DNA of 64,000 nucleotides from Theropithecus gelada (taxonomy: Eukaryota > Chordata > Mammalia > Primates > Cercopithecidae). This document shows, piece by piece, positions 1 through 11,390 of this stretch (position 1 is its first letter; every line of letters starts with the position of its first letter). A model generated the notes under the pieces. That model was not told where the DNA came from and did no database searches. It worked only from the letters and a program-made list of their open reading frames with translations. Where the stretch lies: positions 82,440,985 to 82,504,984 of the forward strand of contig NC_037681.1 of assembly GCF_003255815.1 (NCBI RefSeq). Reading direction: 5' to 3'. A program made the translations under genes and the position numbers.

Positions 1-147
1 AAGCCCAGCTAAATGTTTTTGTATTTTTGGTAGAGACAGGGTTTCATCATGTTGACCAGGCTGTCTTGGACTCCTGACCACAGGTGATCTACCCGCCTCG
101 GCCTCCCAAAGTGCTCGGATTACGGGCGTGAGCCACCACGCTTGGCC
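1..147 (-). mobile_element. AluS-like, left-arm part, cut by window edge
   Basis: Reverse complement of an Alu left arm, ending at the inverted 5' start (TTGGCC). The rest lies outside the window. It abuts and truncates the MaLR LTR that follows. Confidence 0.93.
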
Positions 148-521
148 TGCAGGCTGTATATTCATCAGCAGCCCTGGCATCAGCTTCTGGTGAGAACCTC
201 AGGAAGCTTCCACTCATGGTAGAAGGTGAAGGGAAGCCAGTGTGTCACACAGCAAGAGGGGGAGCAAGAGGAAAGGAGGTGCCAGGCTCTTTTTAACAAT
301 CAGTTCTCAGAGATTGAGTGAGAACTCATTACTGCAAGGATAGCACCAAGCCATTCATGAGAGATCTGCCCCCATTACTCAGACAACTCCCACTAGGCCT
401 CACCTCCAGTGTTGGGAATCAAGTTTCAACATGAGATTTGGAGAGGAGAAATATCCAAACTGTATTGGGATTCAGCATGTGAATTGGGGGGTGGGGGCAC
501 AGACGTTCAATCCATAGTAGT
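148..521 (-). mobile_element. MaLR LTR (MST/MLT1-type), truncated
   Basis: Typical inverted MaLR LTR landmarks are visible: the AACCTCAGGAAGCTTCCA block, a CACTCATGGTAGAAGG block, and an ATGAGATTTGG end followed by a CCAAACTGTATT-like terminus. The outer end is missing where the Alu joins. Exact subfamily not assigned. Confidence 0.75.
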
Positions 522-949
522 TATTTTTGGTGACCTACCATTTTCATTTTTAGAGAAACAGTTCTTTTTCACTTTTACTTAGCTAACTTTTCTGATATGA
601 ATAAAATTGCATATTTGTAATAACGAATATGAGTGACATACACAGATTAAGTACAAACAAACTTTCCTGGTAAGCAAAAATCTCAGCTGGTAAGAGCAGA
701 AGTGCATGGGCCTATTAAGTAGCCTACGACTTTACTATAGCCTGCAGTGTGCTGCATGTTCTATGTGAATTTGCTTTACAGAGGGAATGAGCAAGATTGA
801 TTAATCCAGGCTTAGACAAGTGGCCTCTAAAGTGAGCTTATGTTGCTCCACTGTTTTTCCAAACTCCCAGGGTAGAAACTCTTGTGTTTCTACTTGATAT
901 AGGAGTCCTTGATATAGGAGTAAATTCATAGGATAAATTTCTAGCTTTG
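522..949. other. Unclassified intergenic sequence
   Basis: AT-rich sequence with no repeat, exon or RNA gene that I recognise. Confidence 0.5.
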
Positions 950-1078
950 TACCTTTCTTTCACTTGATTAAACGTTATGAAATATGTACTATATGATGAG
1001 CCCTGTTCTAAACCCTAAGGATTCAAAGATGAGTAAGACATGGTTCCTGCTCTTGAAAATTTCAGTATAGTAGTATAA
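950..1078 (-). mobile_element. L2 3'-end fragment
   Basis: Carries the inverted L2 3' landmark pattern: TATGATGAGCCCTGTTCTAAACCC, then a GATGAGTAAGACATGGTTCCTGC-like block. Highly diverged, so very old. Confidence 0.6.
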
Positions 1079-1089
1079 TTCTCAAAGCT

Positions 1090-1612
1090 GCCCAAAGGTA
1101 CAATGACTACATATGCACATGTTAACAACAGGGCCTCTAACTACAATGTATACATGTAAGTCACCGGGGTGCCAGTAAAAATACTTATTTCCACTTTACT
1201 TCTGTGAACCTCCTCCCTATAACCCATATCTGATCACAAGAGAAAGACAAATTCCAATAAAGGAGAATCCTGCCTGACCAGGGCTTTTCAAAACTGTCAA
1301 TATCATCAAAAACAAGGAAAGTTTGAGATAATGGCATCATCCAAAGGAGCCTAAGACAACCACCTAAATTTAAACGTGGTACCCTGGACAGAATCCTGGA
1401 ACAAAAAAAGGATATTAGGTAAAAAGGCAATCTGAATAAACTATGAACTTCAGTTAATAAGAATTTATCAATATTGGTTCATTAATTGTAATGAATGTTC
1501 CATTAATGTGAGATGTTAATAGTAAGGGGAACTGTAGTGGGTAGGGAAGGATATGAGAACTATACTATCTGCTCAATTTTTCTGTAATTCTAAAATTGTT
1601 CTAAAAAATAAA
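1090..1612 (+). mobile_element. L1M 3' UTR fragment
   Basis: Resembles the 3' UTR of old mammalian L1M elements: a CCTGGACAGAATCCTGGAACA block, then GAGATGTTAATAGTAAGGGGAA and an AATTCTAAAATTGTTC end just before an Alu. No ORF2 remains here. Confidence 0.65.
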
Positions 1613-1616
1613 GTGT

Positions 1617-1910
1617 GGCTGGGTACAGTGGCTCACGCCTGTATTCCCAGCACTTTGGGAGGCCAAGCTGCGCAGATCACCTAAGGTCAGGAATTTGAGA
1701 CCAACCTGGCCAACATGGTGAAACCCTGTATCTACTAAAAATACAAAAATTAGTGGGGCGAGAGGGCGGCTACTGAGAAGGCTAAGGCAGGAGGATCGCT
1801 TGAACTCAGGAGGTGGAGGTTGTAGTGAGGCAAGATCACACCACTCCATTCCAGCCTAGGTGACAGAGTGAGACTCCATCTCAAAAAATAATAATAAATA
1901 AATAATAAAA
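1617..1910 (+). mobile_element. AluS-like, full length
   Basis: Both arms and an AATAAT-type tail are present; the right-arm start is scrambled (GTGGGGCGAGAGGGCGGC). It sits at the end of the L1M 3' UTR, a typical A-rich target. Confidence 0.93.
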
Positions 1911-1915
1911 TTTAC

Positions 1916-2055
1916 TAGCCAGGCATAGTGGTGCCCACCTATCATCCCAGCTACTTGGGAGTCTGAGGTGGGAGAATCACTTGAGCCCAAGAGTTCAAGG
2001 CCAGCCTGGGCAACACAGTGAAAACCTGTCTCTTAAAAAATTATTTAAAATTTAA
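1916..2055 (+). mobile_element. Alu monomer (FLAM-like)
   Basis: A single left-arm-like monomer ending in an A-rich tail, with AluJ-like ACTTGAGCCCAAGAGTTCAA. It has no second arm, so a fossil monomer is preferred over a truncated dimer. Confidence 0.75.
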
Positions 2056-2693
2056 AAATAAAGTTTATTAATTTAAAAGTATGTATATTCTTGTGCTTCT
2101 CCCCTGGATTCAATAATTCAGAGATGACTGGAACTCTAAATTATTGATAATATGAATCATTATGAAGTAGGGGATTCATCCAACACTTTGAGAAATACTG
2201 CAGATTTAGAGTAATGTAAGTTTCCACAGAAATTGGAGGCCCTAATGAATGACAATATGAGTGTGTTAGCAATAGTGACTTATTCAGGCTATCTCAATGG
2301 AGATTTATTACAAGACTGTGTGAGTCAATAAGAGACAGAAGAATCCCACAGAAATCCTAGAGCAGTAATCAAAGCACAGACAAGTCCCATGGAGACGGAA
2401 ATCACAGGATCCATCTCTAAAACTACATTATTTTGGTAATCCTTCAGTTGCAGTTTGGATACTCTTTAAGAGTGGTATTCCACTTTAACATGATTCAGCT
2501 ATTCTCTTGATCACTACTACCCTTGGAGGCATTTTCCCCTGCTTCTCTCACTGCTGACTAAATTTTCTTCACATTTCCCAGTTCTCATGGCCAAACTCAG
2601 AATCCTATTTCTTTGTCATCATTTGTCACCTCCTGCTTGGGCAGCTTGCTGCCCTTGGTTCACTGCAAAGCAGAAGAGGAATGCAAGGTAGTG
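2056..2693. other. Unclassified intergenic sequence
   Basis: No coding exon, RNA gene or named repeat recognised. Confidence 0.5.
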
Positions 2694-2784
2694 TGGCCAG
2701 GCTGGAACTACTGACCTCAGGCAATCCACCCACCTCAGCCTCACAAAGTGCTGGGATTACAGGCCTGAGCCACTGTGCTCGGCC
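2694..2784 (-). mobile_element. Alu 5'-end fragment (about 90 bp)
   Basis: Only the first ~90 bases of an Alu, inverted, with no T-rich tail. The missing tail means it is a deletion remnant rather than a simple 5'-truncated insertion. Confidence 0.85.
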
Positions 2785-4298
2785 TTGTTGATATTCTCTC
2801 TTCAAGTGACCAGAGTGTTAAAAATTTTTGAAAGCCTTCATTTCCAATTTTATGTTAGTATTATTGTTATATGGAATAGAAATACCAATTGCTGGAGTAA
2901 TATAAATTTATTTTAAATTTATAAATATAATTTTTTTAAAAAAATTACATTTATAAATGTATTTGAAGAGTTTACTATGAAGTCAATAATTAAAAGCTAG
3001 TTAAATGTAAGCATTTGTTTAATGTTTCAGTTTCTAGTTTTCTGTCTAGGAGGTAATATGCCCAAGGTTCTTTTTGAAAGTGTCTGGCCGGTGTAGGACA
3101 AGACAATCTTTCAAGGCTCCAGGTTGGTTAACTGTTTCTCTGCTTTGCATTGACTCAAATTCTCAAGAGCAAGACTGTGGTAAAATACAAAGGGAGAAAC
3201 TAAACACACAAGAAGCAAAAGCAGGAGAGAGAAGAGGCTAGAAAGGAATGTTGAAGGAAGCAAACCATGTGCAGGGTAGGCTAATGATTCTGTAGTAAAA
3301 GATGCCCTCCAATTCTCAAGGACTTAGAACAGAGATTTATTTCCCACTTGTGCTACACTGGGACACTTGCTCATCATGGCAGAGAGAAAGCAGAACATAG
3401 CGAACCACTGGCTCTCCAAACTCCTGCCAGGGAGTTGACACACGTCCTGTTCACTCGCATTTTACTGGTCAAAGCAAATTACATGACTGATTTCCTCAGG
3501 AAGGGGATATATAATCAGCGTTTAGGAGAGACACCACAGAAAGGGTACCAAATACGAGTCAGCAGTAGACAGAATACCTCATAAAGACTACAGTCTTGTA
3601 TGGGATTATTTAAAATTACATTTAACCTTATTTCAGCATGATTACTTTGACTAAATTATTTGCTGCCCCAGCTTCAGCATTGGACATAAGAAAGTGAAAT
3701 AATATCAGGTACTACTGCTGCCACTGTTGTATGAATATAAGAGGGTAGTTTTGTGCCAACCTGTCCTCGAGATATTCTGTCTTACTGGCTCAACTTGAAG
3801 CATGTTCCCTTTACTGAGGGGAATATTAGGCACTGATTTGCTTAGACAAATGAGCAAAAATCTCTATTAACACATTTTTCTACAGCTTGAACAATTTCCC
3901 CTTAATAGAATTTCATTGACTTGAGATAGAAAGTCATCTGGTGTCATCTGGGGCTTCTGCTTTACAAATGCTAAACATTTATAGTATGATGTTAGTTCAG
4001 TCTTATGGACATTGTGGCTGTCTCCCCACTTGTGTTGCAGCCATGTGATTATAGGGTAGGAGAGATGGAGTTCTTATTTTCAGAGATTACCTCTGATTTG
4101 CTTATTTAATCAGGCAATTCTATGGCTCTTCTCACAGTAATTGCCAGGTCTAAGCAAATCAGTGCCTACTCTTCCCCTGGCTAAAGGGGAATATGTCCAA
4201 ATTGAGCCAATGAGATATGAGAGATTACCTGGGGGACTCTGAAAAAGAAGATTCTGAATCCTTCTGAGAGAGCCAGCAGGTGGATAACCACCCATCAT
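2785..4298. other. Unclassified, with possible ancient repeat remnants
   Basis: Around 3315-3600 the pattern resembles an old LTR-like repeat (TTATTTCCCAC, then GTTGACACACGT and TACTGGTCAAAGC), but I cannot name a family. The 78-codon open frame there lacks splice signals and is not supported as a gene. Confidence 0.4.
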
Positions 4299-4372
4299 GG
4301 TTTGCCTGGGACTGCAACATTTTCCTGAACATAGAAATTTCAGCACAAAATCCAGGACAGTCTGGGCAAACT
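4299..4372. repeat. Short palindromic element with imperfect terminal inverted repeats
   Basis: GTTTGCCTGGGACTG at the left pairs imperfectly with CAGTCTGGGCAAAC at the right, about 74 bp in all. This could be a decayed DNA-transposon MITE; no TSD is convincing. Confidence 0.45.
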
Positions 4373-4543
4373 GATAATTTGTCCCAATAGTTACCAGAAG
4401 TGAACCCTTTCTTTCCTTCTGGGCAGTGTTATGTGCAGATGTGAAGCTCGTGACTTCTGAGGACATTTTGCCATAAAGAAGGAAGCTAGTCTTATAGTGA
4501 AGTTGACAGAGCAGTAAGCTACTAGAAAAACAAAATTGGGTAC

Positions 4544-4957
4544 AGTATTAGGCCATTCTTGTGTTGCTATAAAGAAATACCTGAGACTGGGTAATTTATG
4601 AAGGAAACAAGTTTAATTGGCTCATGGTTCTGCAGGTTTCACAGGATGCATAGTGCCAGTATCTGCTCAGCTTCTGGGAAGGCCTCAGGGAGCTTTTACT
4701 CATGGTGAAAAGCAAAGAGGGAGCAGGCATGTCACACGTCAAAAGCAGGAACAAAAGGGAGTGGCAGGGTGGGGAGTCCTACACACTTAAGCAACCAGAT
4801 CTTGTGACTTCTCACTCACTGTTGCAAAGATAGCACCAAGCCATGAGGAATCCACTTCCATGACCAAACACCTCCCCTCCCACCAGGCCCCATCTCCAAT
4901 ATATGGGTTACATCTCAACATGCGATTTGCACGGGGACAAATACCCAAACTATATCA
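4544..4957 (-). mobile_element. Solo MaLR LTR (MST/MLT1-type) with TSD
   Basis: A complete inverted MaLR LTR from GTATTAGGCCATTC to CCAAACTATATCA, about 414 bp. It is flanked by the 5-bp duplication GGTAC (4539-4543 and 4958-4962), as expected for an ERVL-MaLR solo LTR. Confidence 0.88.
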
Positions 4958-4991
4958 GGTACATTATGGCATTAAAAAATGCCCTGAATCA

Positions 4992-5284
4992 GGCCGGGCG
5001 CGGTGGCTCATGCCTATAATCTCAGCACTTGAGGAGGCTGAGGTGGGCGATCACCTGAAGTCAGGAGTTCAAGACCAGCCTGGCCAACGTGGTGAAACCC
5101 CATGTCTACTAAAAATACAAACATTAGCTGGGCATGGTGGCGGGTGTCTGTAATCCTAGCTACTTGGGAGGCTGAGGCGGGAGAATCGCTTGAACCTGAG
5201 AGGCGGAGGTTGCAGTGAGCCGAGATCACACCATTGCACTCCAGCCTGGACAACAGAGCAAGACTCCATCTCAAAAAAAAAAAA
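4992..5284 (+). mobile_element. AluS-like with TSD
   Basis: Full-length Alu flanked by near-identical 16-bp duplications (AAAATGCCCTGAATCA and AAAATCCCCTGAATCA). Confidence 0.97.
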
Positions 5285-5346
5285 TCCCCTGAATCAAATT
5301 AACTCTAAAGCTTCCTTTACCTCTGGTCTTTTCAGTTAAATAAGCT

Positions 5347-5375
<29 letters not shown>
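5347..5375. repeat. (TG)n microsatellite
   Basis: An uninterrupted TG run of about 14 units, likely polymorphic in length. Confidence 0.97.
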
Positions 5376-5377
<2 letters not shown>

Positions 5378-5399
5378 CTTCTTTTTTGTTTATGCTTAC

Positions 5400-5970
5400 T
5401 TGAATTTAGTTTCTGCTATTTACAACATAAGGATTGCTTAAGGACACAGTCTTGTGGCAGAGAGTACTGGCTGACCCTCAAAATCACTCTTCCTCTTTCA
5501 ATGGTAACATAATCCTCAATTTTTAAGTGGGTATAACTGCCCAGAATATAAATACATCTCCAAGTCTTTCTTGTGGCAAGGTGTAGCCTTGTGAGTATGT
5601 TCTGGCCAAAAAGATATAAGCAGAAGTATTGTGTACAGCTTTCAGGAAGTGTCCTTAAAAGAGGAACTATGTGCTTTCTCCTTTACCCTTCCTTCCTGAG
5701 ATGACTGGAGCTATGTTACAACCATTTTAGATCATGAGAGAATTACGAAGAAATCTAGGTCATGCATGGCAGAGCATCAGAAAGAAGGAACCTGGGTTTC
5801 AGAGAATTAGGAAGAAATCAAGGTCATGCATGGCAGAGCATCAGAAAGAAGGAACCTGCGTTTCTGACACAATGAAACACTATATGCACCTTGGGGCACT
5901 TACTTCCTACTTTATGTTAGAGAAAAATAGACATATATGATATAAGCTACTGTTATTCTGGGGTTTTCTT
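5400..5970 (+). mobile_element. Probable ancient LTR-like repeat
   Basis: The end pattern (TAAGCTACTGTTATTCTGGGG) resembles the 3' end of MLT-type LTRs. The family is uncertain. It contains a 64-bp tandem duplication listed separately. Confidence 0.4.
5737..5864. repeat. Tandem duplication, 2 x 64 bp
   Basis: Two adjacent 64-bp units, 5737-5800 and 5801-5864, differ at only about three or four positions. Because 64 is not a multiple of three, the open frame across it reads the two units differently and is not a conserved protein repeat. Confidence 0.95.
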
Positions 5971-6052
5971 TTTTCGTCATTCAAAGCTGAGCCAAATCCT
6001 AGCTAACACTAAACCTTATATATGTTTCATTATGTACTTTATTTAAAAAAAA

Positions 6053-6338
6053 TTTTTTTTAAGGTTTCAGTCTGTAACCCTGGCTGGAGTGCAGTGGCAC
6101 GATCACAGCTCACTGCAGCCTTGATCTCCCAGGCGCAAGTGATCTTCTTGCCTCAGTCTCCTAAGTAGCTGGGACTACAAGTGCACACCACCATGCCCAG
6201 TTAATTTTCTTTTTTGTTTGTTTGTTTGTAGAGACAGGGGGTTACCCAGGCTGGTCTCAAACTCCTGAGCTCAAGCAATCTGCCTGCCTCAGCCTCCCAA
6301 AGTGATGGGATTACTGACGTGAGCTACTGCACCTGGCC
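6053..6338 (-). mobile_element. AluJ-like
   Basis: Inverted Alu with J-type CTGAGCTCAAGCAAT, a TTTGTTTG-interrupted middle region and a shortened left arm. Confidence 0.95.
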
Positions 6339-6355
6339 TCATGATGTACTGTTTT

Positions 6356-6380
6356 TTGTTGTTGTTGTTGTTGTTGTTTT
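6356..6380. repeat. (GTT)n microsatellite
   Basis: About eight GTT units just before the T-rich end of the next Alu. Confidence 0.9.
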
Positions 6381-6388
6381 AGTTTTAG

Positions 6389-6686
6389 GTTTTTTTTTTT
6401 TTTTGAGACGGAGTGTCGGTCTTGTTGCCCAGGCTGGAGTGCAATGGTGTGATCTTGGCTCACTGTAACCTCCGCCTCCCAAGTTCAAGCGATTCTCCTG
6501 CCTCAGCCTCCTGAGTAGTTGGGATTACAGGCATGTGCCACCATGCCCAGCTAATTTTGTATTTTTAGTAGAGACGGAGTTTCTCCATGTTGGTCAGGCT
6601 GGTCTCAAACTCCCGACCTCAGGTGATCCACCCGCTTTGGCCTCCCAAAGTGTTGGGATTACAGGCGTGAGCCACTGCGTCCAGCC
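6389..6686 (-). mobile_element. AluS-like
   Basis: Full-length inverted Alu beginning with a T tract and ending CCAGCC. Confidence 0.97.
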
Positions 6687-7750
6687 CTCACAATGTGCTT
6701 TCTAATAAGTCAAACTCTACCATGTAACTTATGAATCATAAATGAATCCCACTCCAAATTTCTGAATTATTCCAATTTTTATGAGACATTTTTGATGGGA
6801 TAAATGAGCATTAGTAGTAAATGTGCTATATTGCAAGAGAAACACAAAAAATGGGAGAATGAACATGAACTTTCTTTTTCTAGTATATTGAGTGTGGAAG
6901 TCTTAAACCTTCCAGTTATTAAAAGGGTCAATGATGGATCCAATAGTTTAAATTATAATGTTAATATTTGGACCTGGAAATATATTTTTAAATTATTTAT
7001 ATTCAATCAGCTTTAAAATATTGTAAAACTAGAAAACTGTAATTCAAATTATCTTCTTGTAACATAACTGCTTTAGGAAGTTTCTAGTTCCAAGGAAGAT
7101 GGAGTGAGCAAATCCCAACCTGTCTTTCCTACTGAATGTAGCTATTAACCTGGAAAGAATGCATGGCTCCCAAACTTGAGGACTCTGAAAAGTAAATCGA
7201 AACAGAAAGGTTGGAGAAGAAGGCATGAATATGAAGTACCACTGAACATGCAGAGAACTTACCATTTTTTCCCCTCTGATATCGCTAGTCTGGACTCAGT
7301 GCAGCCTAAAAGCCTGAGGTCCAAATCAGTGTGGACAGAAAGAGCTCCAGGAGAAGACTTCTAGATCTGGCTTGAGGGGTGGGAAAAAAGTTTCCTTAAT
7401 ATACAGACAAAGTGGGGGAAATCTCATGTGCCTTGTTTTTTGTTTTGATTTGTTTTGCTTTGCTTTGTTTTTTTTTTTTCTTTTCTCCATTCTCTAGCAC
7501 CCAAACCTCAAGAAATCCTATAAGAGCAGAAGTGAAAGTGACAGTAAATGGTAAGAGGAGCAGGCAGGTGCCAAAAACTTTGAGAAAAAACAACTTTCCT
7601 CTCTAATCAGAGGTGCTGTATTCCCACAAATCAGAGTAGAGTAAATGGCAAACCCCCACTGCTTTCTTTTTTCATCTCTGTCCTCCCACTGCCTCGCTCC
7701 AGACATAAGCATAGTTACGGGAAGTGAACAGCAAAGTAGTGTATGTACTT
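6687..7750. other. Unclassified intergenic sequence
   Basis: No exon or RNA gene recognised. The part after about 7480 may be diverged L1 5' sequence leading into the L1M downstream, but I cannot align it by eye. Confidence 0.4.
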
Positions 7751-8048
7751 GGCTGGGCACAGTGGCTCATTCCTATAATCCCAGCACTTTGGGAGGCTGA
7801 GGTGGGAGGATCACTTGAGCCCATGAGTTCAAGACCAGCCTGGGCAACACAGTGAGACACTGTCTCTACAAAAAATACAAAAATTAGTTGGGTGTGGTGG
7901 TGCATGCCTGTAGTCCTGGCTACTCAGGAGGCTGAGGTGGGAGGATCTCTTGAGGCCAAGAGGTCAAGGCTGCAGTGAGCTGAGATTGTACACCTCAGCT
8001 TGGGCAACAGAGAGAGACTCTGTCTCAAAAAATAAAATAAAAAACAAA
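7751..8048 (+). mobile_element. AluJ-like
   Basis: Full-length Alu with J-type ACTTGAGCCCATGAGTTCAA and an AAAATAAAATA tail. Confidence 0.95.
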
Positions 8049-8662
8049 ACCCTAGTTTTCTGATCAGAGAACTATAAAAGGGAGTCCCAAGGAATTGGGA
8101 TAAAACCTGGAAACTGAGTAGAGGAAGGAGCAAAAGTTTATCATTTCTGAGGTAACTCCCAGCTGTGCATGTGTGGATCTGATCCTCAACACTGTACCAC
8201 AGGCTGTGAGAACTGAACTACACAGTTCCTGCCCCAGACCTTGACTAACCACTGGGTGGAGAATATTCAGGACTGATCCAAATAACACTGCAAAGCCTTT
8301 GAAAACAGAACTGATATTAAAATTACAACCTAGAGAAGTCTAATTGGAGTTTACAGTCTAATCCCAACCTGATTGATTATGGCTAACACAAAAATATCAA
8401 CATTCACTCCAGGATTTAAACAAAACCTCTAGTCTTGTAGCATAGTATTCAAAATATCCAGGGTACAATCTAAAATTACTCAGCATTTGAGAAACCAGAA
8501 AAATCTAAACTGGGAAAAGATAATTGATAGACACTAACACTAAGATGACACAGATGTTGGCATTATCTGACAAAGACATTAAAGTAGATATTATAAAAAT
8601 ATTCTAAGAACATCCTTGAAATAAATGAAAACATAAAAAAGAAAGTCTTGGCAAAGACTTCC

Positions 8663-8962
8663 TTTTTTTTTTTTTTTTTGAGATGGAGTTTCACTCTTGT
8701 TGCCCAGGCTGGAGTGTAATGGTGCAGTCTCAGCTCACTGCAACCTCTGCTTCCCGGGTTCAAGTGATTCTTCTGCCTCAGCCTCCCAAGTAGCTGGGAT
8801 TACAGGCATCCGACACCATGCCCAGCTAATTTTTGTATTTTAGTAGAGATGGGGTTTCACCATGTTTGTCAGGCTGGTCTCAAACTCCTGACCTCAGGTG
8901 AGGTTGCCCACCTCAGCCTCCCAAAGTGCTGAGATTACAGGTGTGAGCCACCACACCCTGCC
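8663..8962 (-). mobile_element. AluS-like inside L1M
   Basis: Full-length inverted Alu with a small extra insertion (GAGGTTG) in the left arm, interrupting ORF1-related L1 sequence. Confidence 0.96.
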
Positions 8963-9257
8963 ACGATTTCCTATTCCTATTGTATTTAGTTTTTCCATTT
9001 GAGAACTGAAAAATACAATAGCCAAAATTTAAAACCCACTGGATGGGATCAGGACAGAATGGAGACGGCAGAGGAAAGAGTCAGTGACCTAGAAGATACA
9101 TAATAGAAATCACTGATCTGAACAACTGAGAGAAAAAATTATTTAAAAAATAGAGAAGAACAGAGCCTTGAGGATCTGTAGGATAGTACTAAAATGCCTC
9201 ATGTATATTATTAGAGTCCCAGAGAGGAGAAAGATTATGATGTAGAAAAAGGTGTTT

Positions 9258-9749
9258 GGCCAGGCGCAGTGGCTTTTGCCTGTAATCCCAGCACTTTGGG
9301 AGGCCGAGGTGGGTGGATCATCTGAGGTCAGGAGTTTGAGACCAGCCCAGCCAACATGGTGAAACCCCATCTCTACTAAAAACACAAAAATTAGCCGGAT
9401 GTGGTAGTGCTGGACTCCTTGAGGTTATCTACTGGGACATTTAGAGTTTATTGTTCAAGGAATGCAGTCTTGCAAGCCTACTGTAGACCAAGCGGCTGAC
9501 CTCTTCTTCCACACACACCCTTCTCGCTATCTCTTTTGCCTAATAAATATGGAGGGCTGTGTAAAGCTCAGGACCCTTGTCTACTAGAGGCAAGGTGCCC
9601 CCTGACCCCTTCTTCCAAACATACTCTTTTGTCTTTGTCTTTATTCCCACGCTCGCTTCCCTTTGTTCAGTCCACCAGGGATTGAGATCGGTTACAACAC
9701 CACTGCACTCCAACCTAGGCAACGGTGAGACTCCGTCTCAAAAAAGAAG
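9258..9749 (+). mobile_element. AluS-like split by an LTR
   Basis: Left arm at 9258-9407 and only the last ~50 bases of the right arm at 9700-9749. Imperfect flanking duplications AAAAAGGTGTTT and AAAAAGGCATTT show these were one insertion. About 115 bp of right arm is missing at the LTR junction. Confidence 0.9.
9408..9699 (+). mobile_element. ERVK-like LTR fragment inside an Alu
   Basis: Contains an AATAAA signal at 9542-9547, the CTTTGTCTTTATT and CGCTCGCTTCCCTTTGTTC landmarks and a GATCGGTTACAACA end typical of ERVK/ERV1 R-U5 sequence. No matching duplication is seen at its edges, so deletion accompanied or followed insertion. Non-coding. Confidence 0.65.
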
Positions 9750-9925
9750 AAAAAGGCATTTGAAGAAATAATGCTTGAAAACCTTTCAAATTTGTTGAAA
9801 GACGTGAACATACAGATTCAAGAATCCCAACAAACCTCAAAAGGATAAACCCAAAGAAATCCATCCTCAGACACATCATAATCAAACTGGTGGATAACTA
9901 AACACATACAAAAAACCTTCCTTTT

Positions 9926-10061
9926 GGCCGGGCGCGGTGGCTCAAGCCTGTAATCCCAGCACTTTGGGAGGCCGAGACGGGCGGATCACGAGGTCAGGAG
10001 ATCGAGACCATCCTGGCTAACACGGTGAAACCCCGTCTCTACTAAAAAATACAAAAAACTA
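9926..10061 (+). mobile_element. AluYR-type left arm joined to a second AluYR
   Basis: Carries CTCAAGCC and GAGACGGGC variants. It runs through the left arm into the middle A-rich linker and then meets a new full Alu start. A TSD-like AAAAAACCTTCCTTTT precedes it, and a matching AACCTTCTTTTT follows the tail after 10476. Confidence 0.93.
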
Positions 10062-10435
10062 GGCCGGGCGCGGTGGCTCAAGCCTGTAATCCCAGCACTT
10101 TGGGAGGCCGAGACGGGCGGATCACGAGGTCGGGAGATCGAGACCATCCTGGCTAACATGGTGAAACCCCGTCTCTACTAAAAAATACAAAAAACTAGCC
10201 GGGCGAGGTGGCGGGCGCCTGTAGTCCCAGCTACTCGGGAGGCTGAAGCAGGAGAATGGCGTGAACCCGGGAGGCGGAGCTTGCAGTGAGCTGAGATCCG
10301 GCCACTGCACTCCAGCCTGGGCAACAGAGCGAGACTNNNNNNNNNNNNNNNNNNNNNNNNNNNNNNNNNNNNNNNNNNNNNNNNNNNNNNNNNNNNNNNN
10401 NNNNNNNNNNNNNNNNNNNNNNNNNNNNNNNNNNN

Positions 10436-10476
<41 letters not shown>
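10062..10476 (+). mobile_element. AluYR-type with assembly gap in its tail
   Basis: A complete dimeric Alu nearly identical to its left neighbour, with the right-arm variant GAGATCCGGCC. The sequence ends GCGAGACT, then 99 N, then about 41 A. Any right arm of the first Alu could be hidden in the gap. Confidence 0.93.
10337..10435. other. Assembly gap (99 N)
   Basis: A run of 99 N within the A-rich tail of the Alu. True size unknown; translated frames crossing it are meaningless. Confidence 1.
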
Positions 10477-10480
<4 letters not shown>

Positions 10481-10485
10481 CTTTT

Positions 10486-10748
10486 TAAGAGAGAAGGTCT
10501 CACTCTGTTGCCCACGCTCATTACAGCCTCAACCTCCTGGGCTCAGGAGATCCTCCAGCCAAAGCCTGTTGAGCAGCTAGGAGCACAGGTGGATACCATC
10601 ATGCCTGCATAATTTTGTCCTTCTTTTTTGTAGAGAGAGGGTCTCACTATGCTGCACAGGCTGGTCTCAAACTCCTGACCTCAAGTAATCTTCCCACCTC
10701 CGTCTCCTAAAGTGCTGGAATTACAGGTGTGAGCTACTGCACCCAGCC
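10486..10748 (-). mobile_element. AluJ-like, diverged
   Basis: Inverted Alu with a deletion near its right-arm start and many substitutions; ends CACCCAGCC. Confidence 0.9.
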
Positions 10749-11012
10749 AAAAAACTCTTGAAAGAGATTTTTTCCAGGAATCTAGAGGGGAAAAAATGCA
10801 TTACATAGGGGAAAAATAACGATGGATTTTTTAATAAGAAATAATGAAGACCAGAAGAGGCAAATAATTTATAAAGTGCTGAAAGATTTTAATATTCCCC
10901 TCAATTTTATAGCCAACAAAAATCCTTCAGAATTGAGGTGAAATAAAACAGTCTCAGATGAATGAAAATTAAGAAAATTTGTGGCAAGACCTGTGCTTAA
11001 AAAAAAAAAAAA

Positions 11013-11322
11013 GGCTGGGCACGATGGCTGAAGCCTGTAATCCCAGCACTTTGGCTAGGCCAAGACGGGCAGATCACGAGGTCAGGAGATCAAGACCATC
11101 CTGGCTAACACGGTGAAACCCCGTCCCTACTAAAAAAAAATACAAAAAACTAGCCAGGTGTGGTGGCAGGTGCCTGTAGTCCCAGCTACTCGGGAGGCTG
11201 AGGCAGGAGAATGGCGTAAACCTGGGAGGCGGAGCTTGCAGTGAGCTGAGATCCGGCCACTGCACCCCAGCCTGGGTGACAGAGCGAGACTCCGTCTCAA
11301 AAAAAAAAAAAAAAAAAAAAAA
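11013..11322 (+). mobile_element. AluY-type (OWM-like variants)
   Basis: Contains AAGACGGGC, AAAAACTAGCC and GAGATCCGGCC, and follows an L1 A-run. A 22-base A tail ends it. Confidence 0.95.
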
Positions 11323-11390
11323 GCTAAAGGAAGGTTTCAGGCAAAACGGAAATTATACTAAAAGTGAACTTAGGACATTAGGAATAAAGA

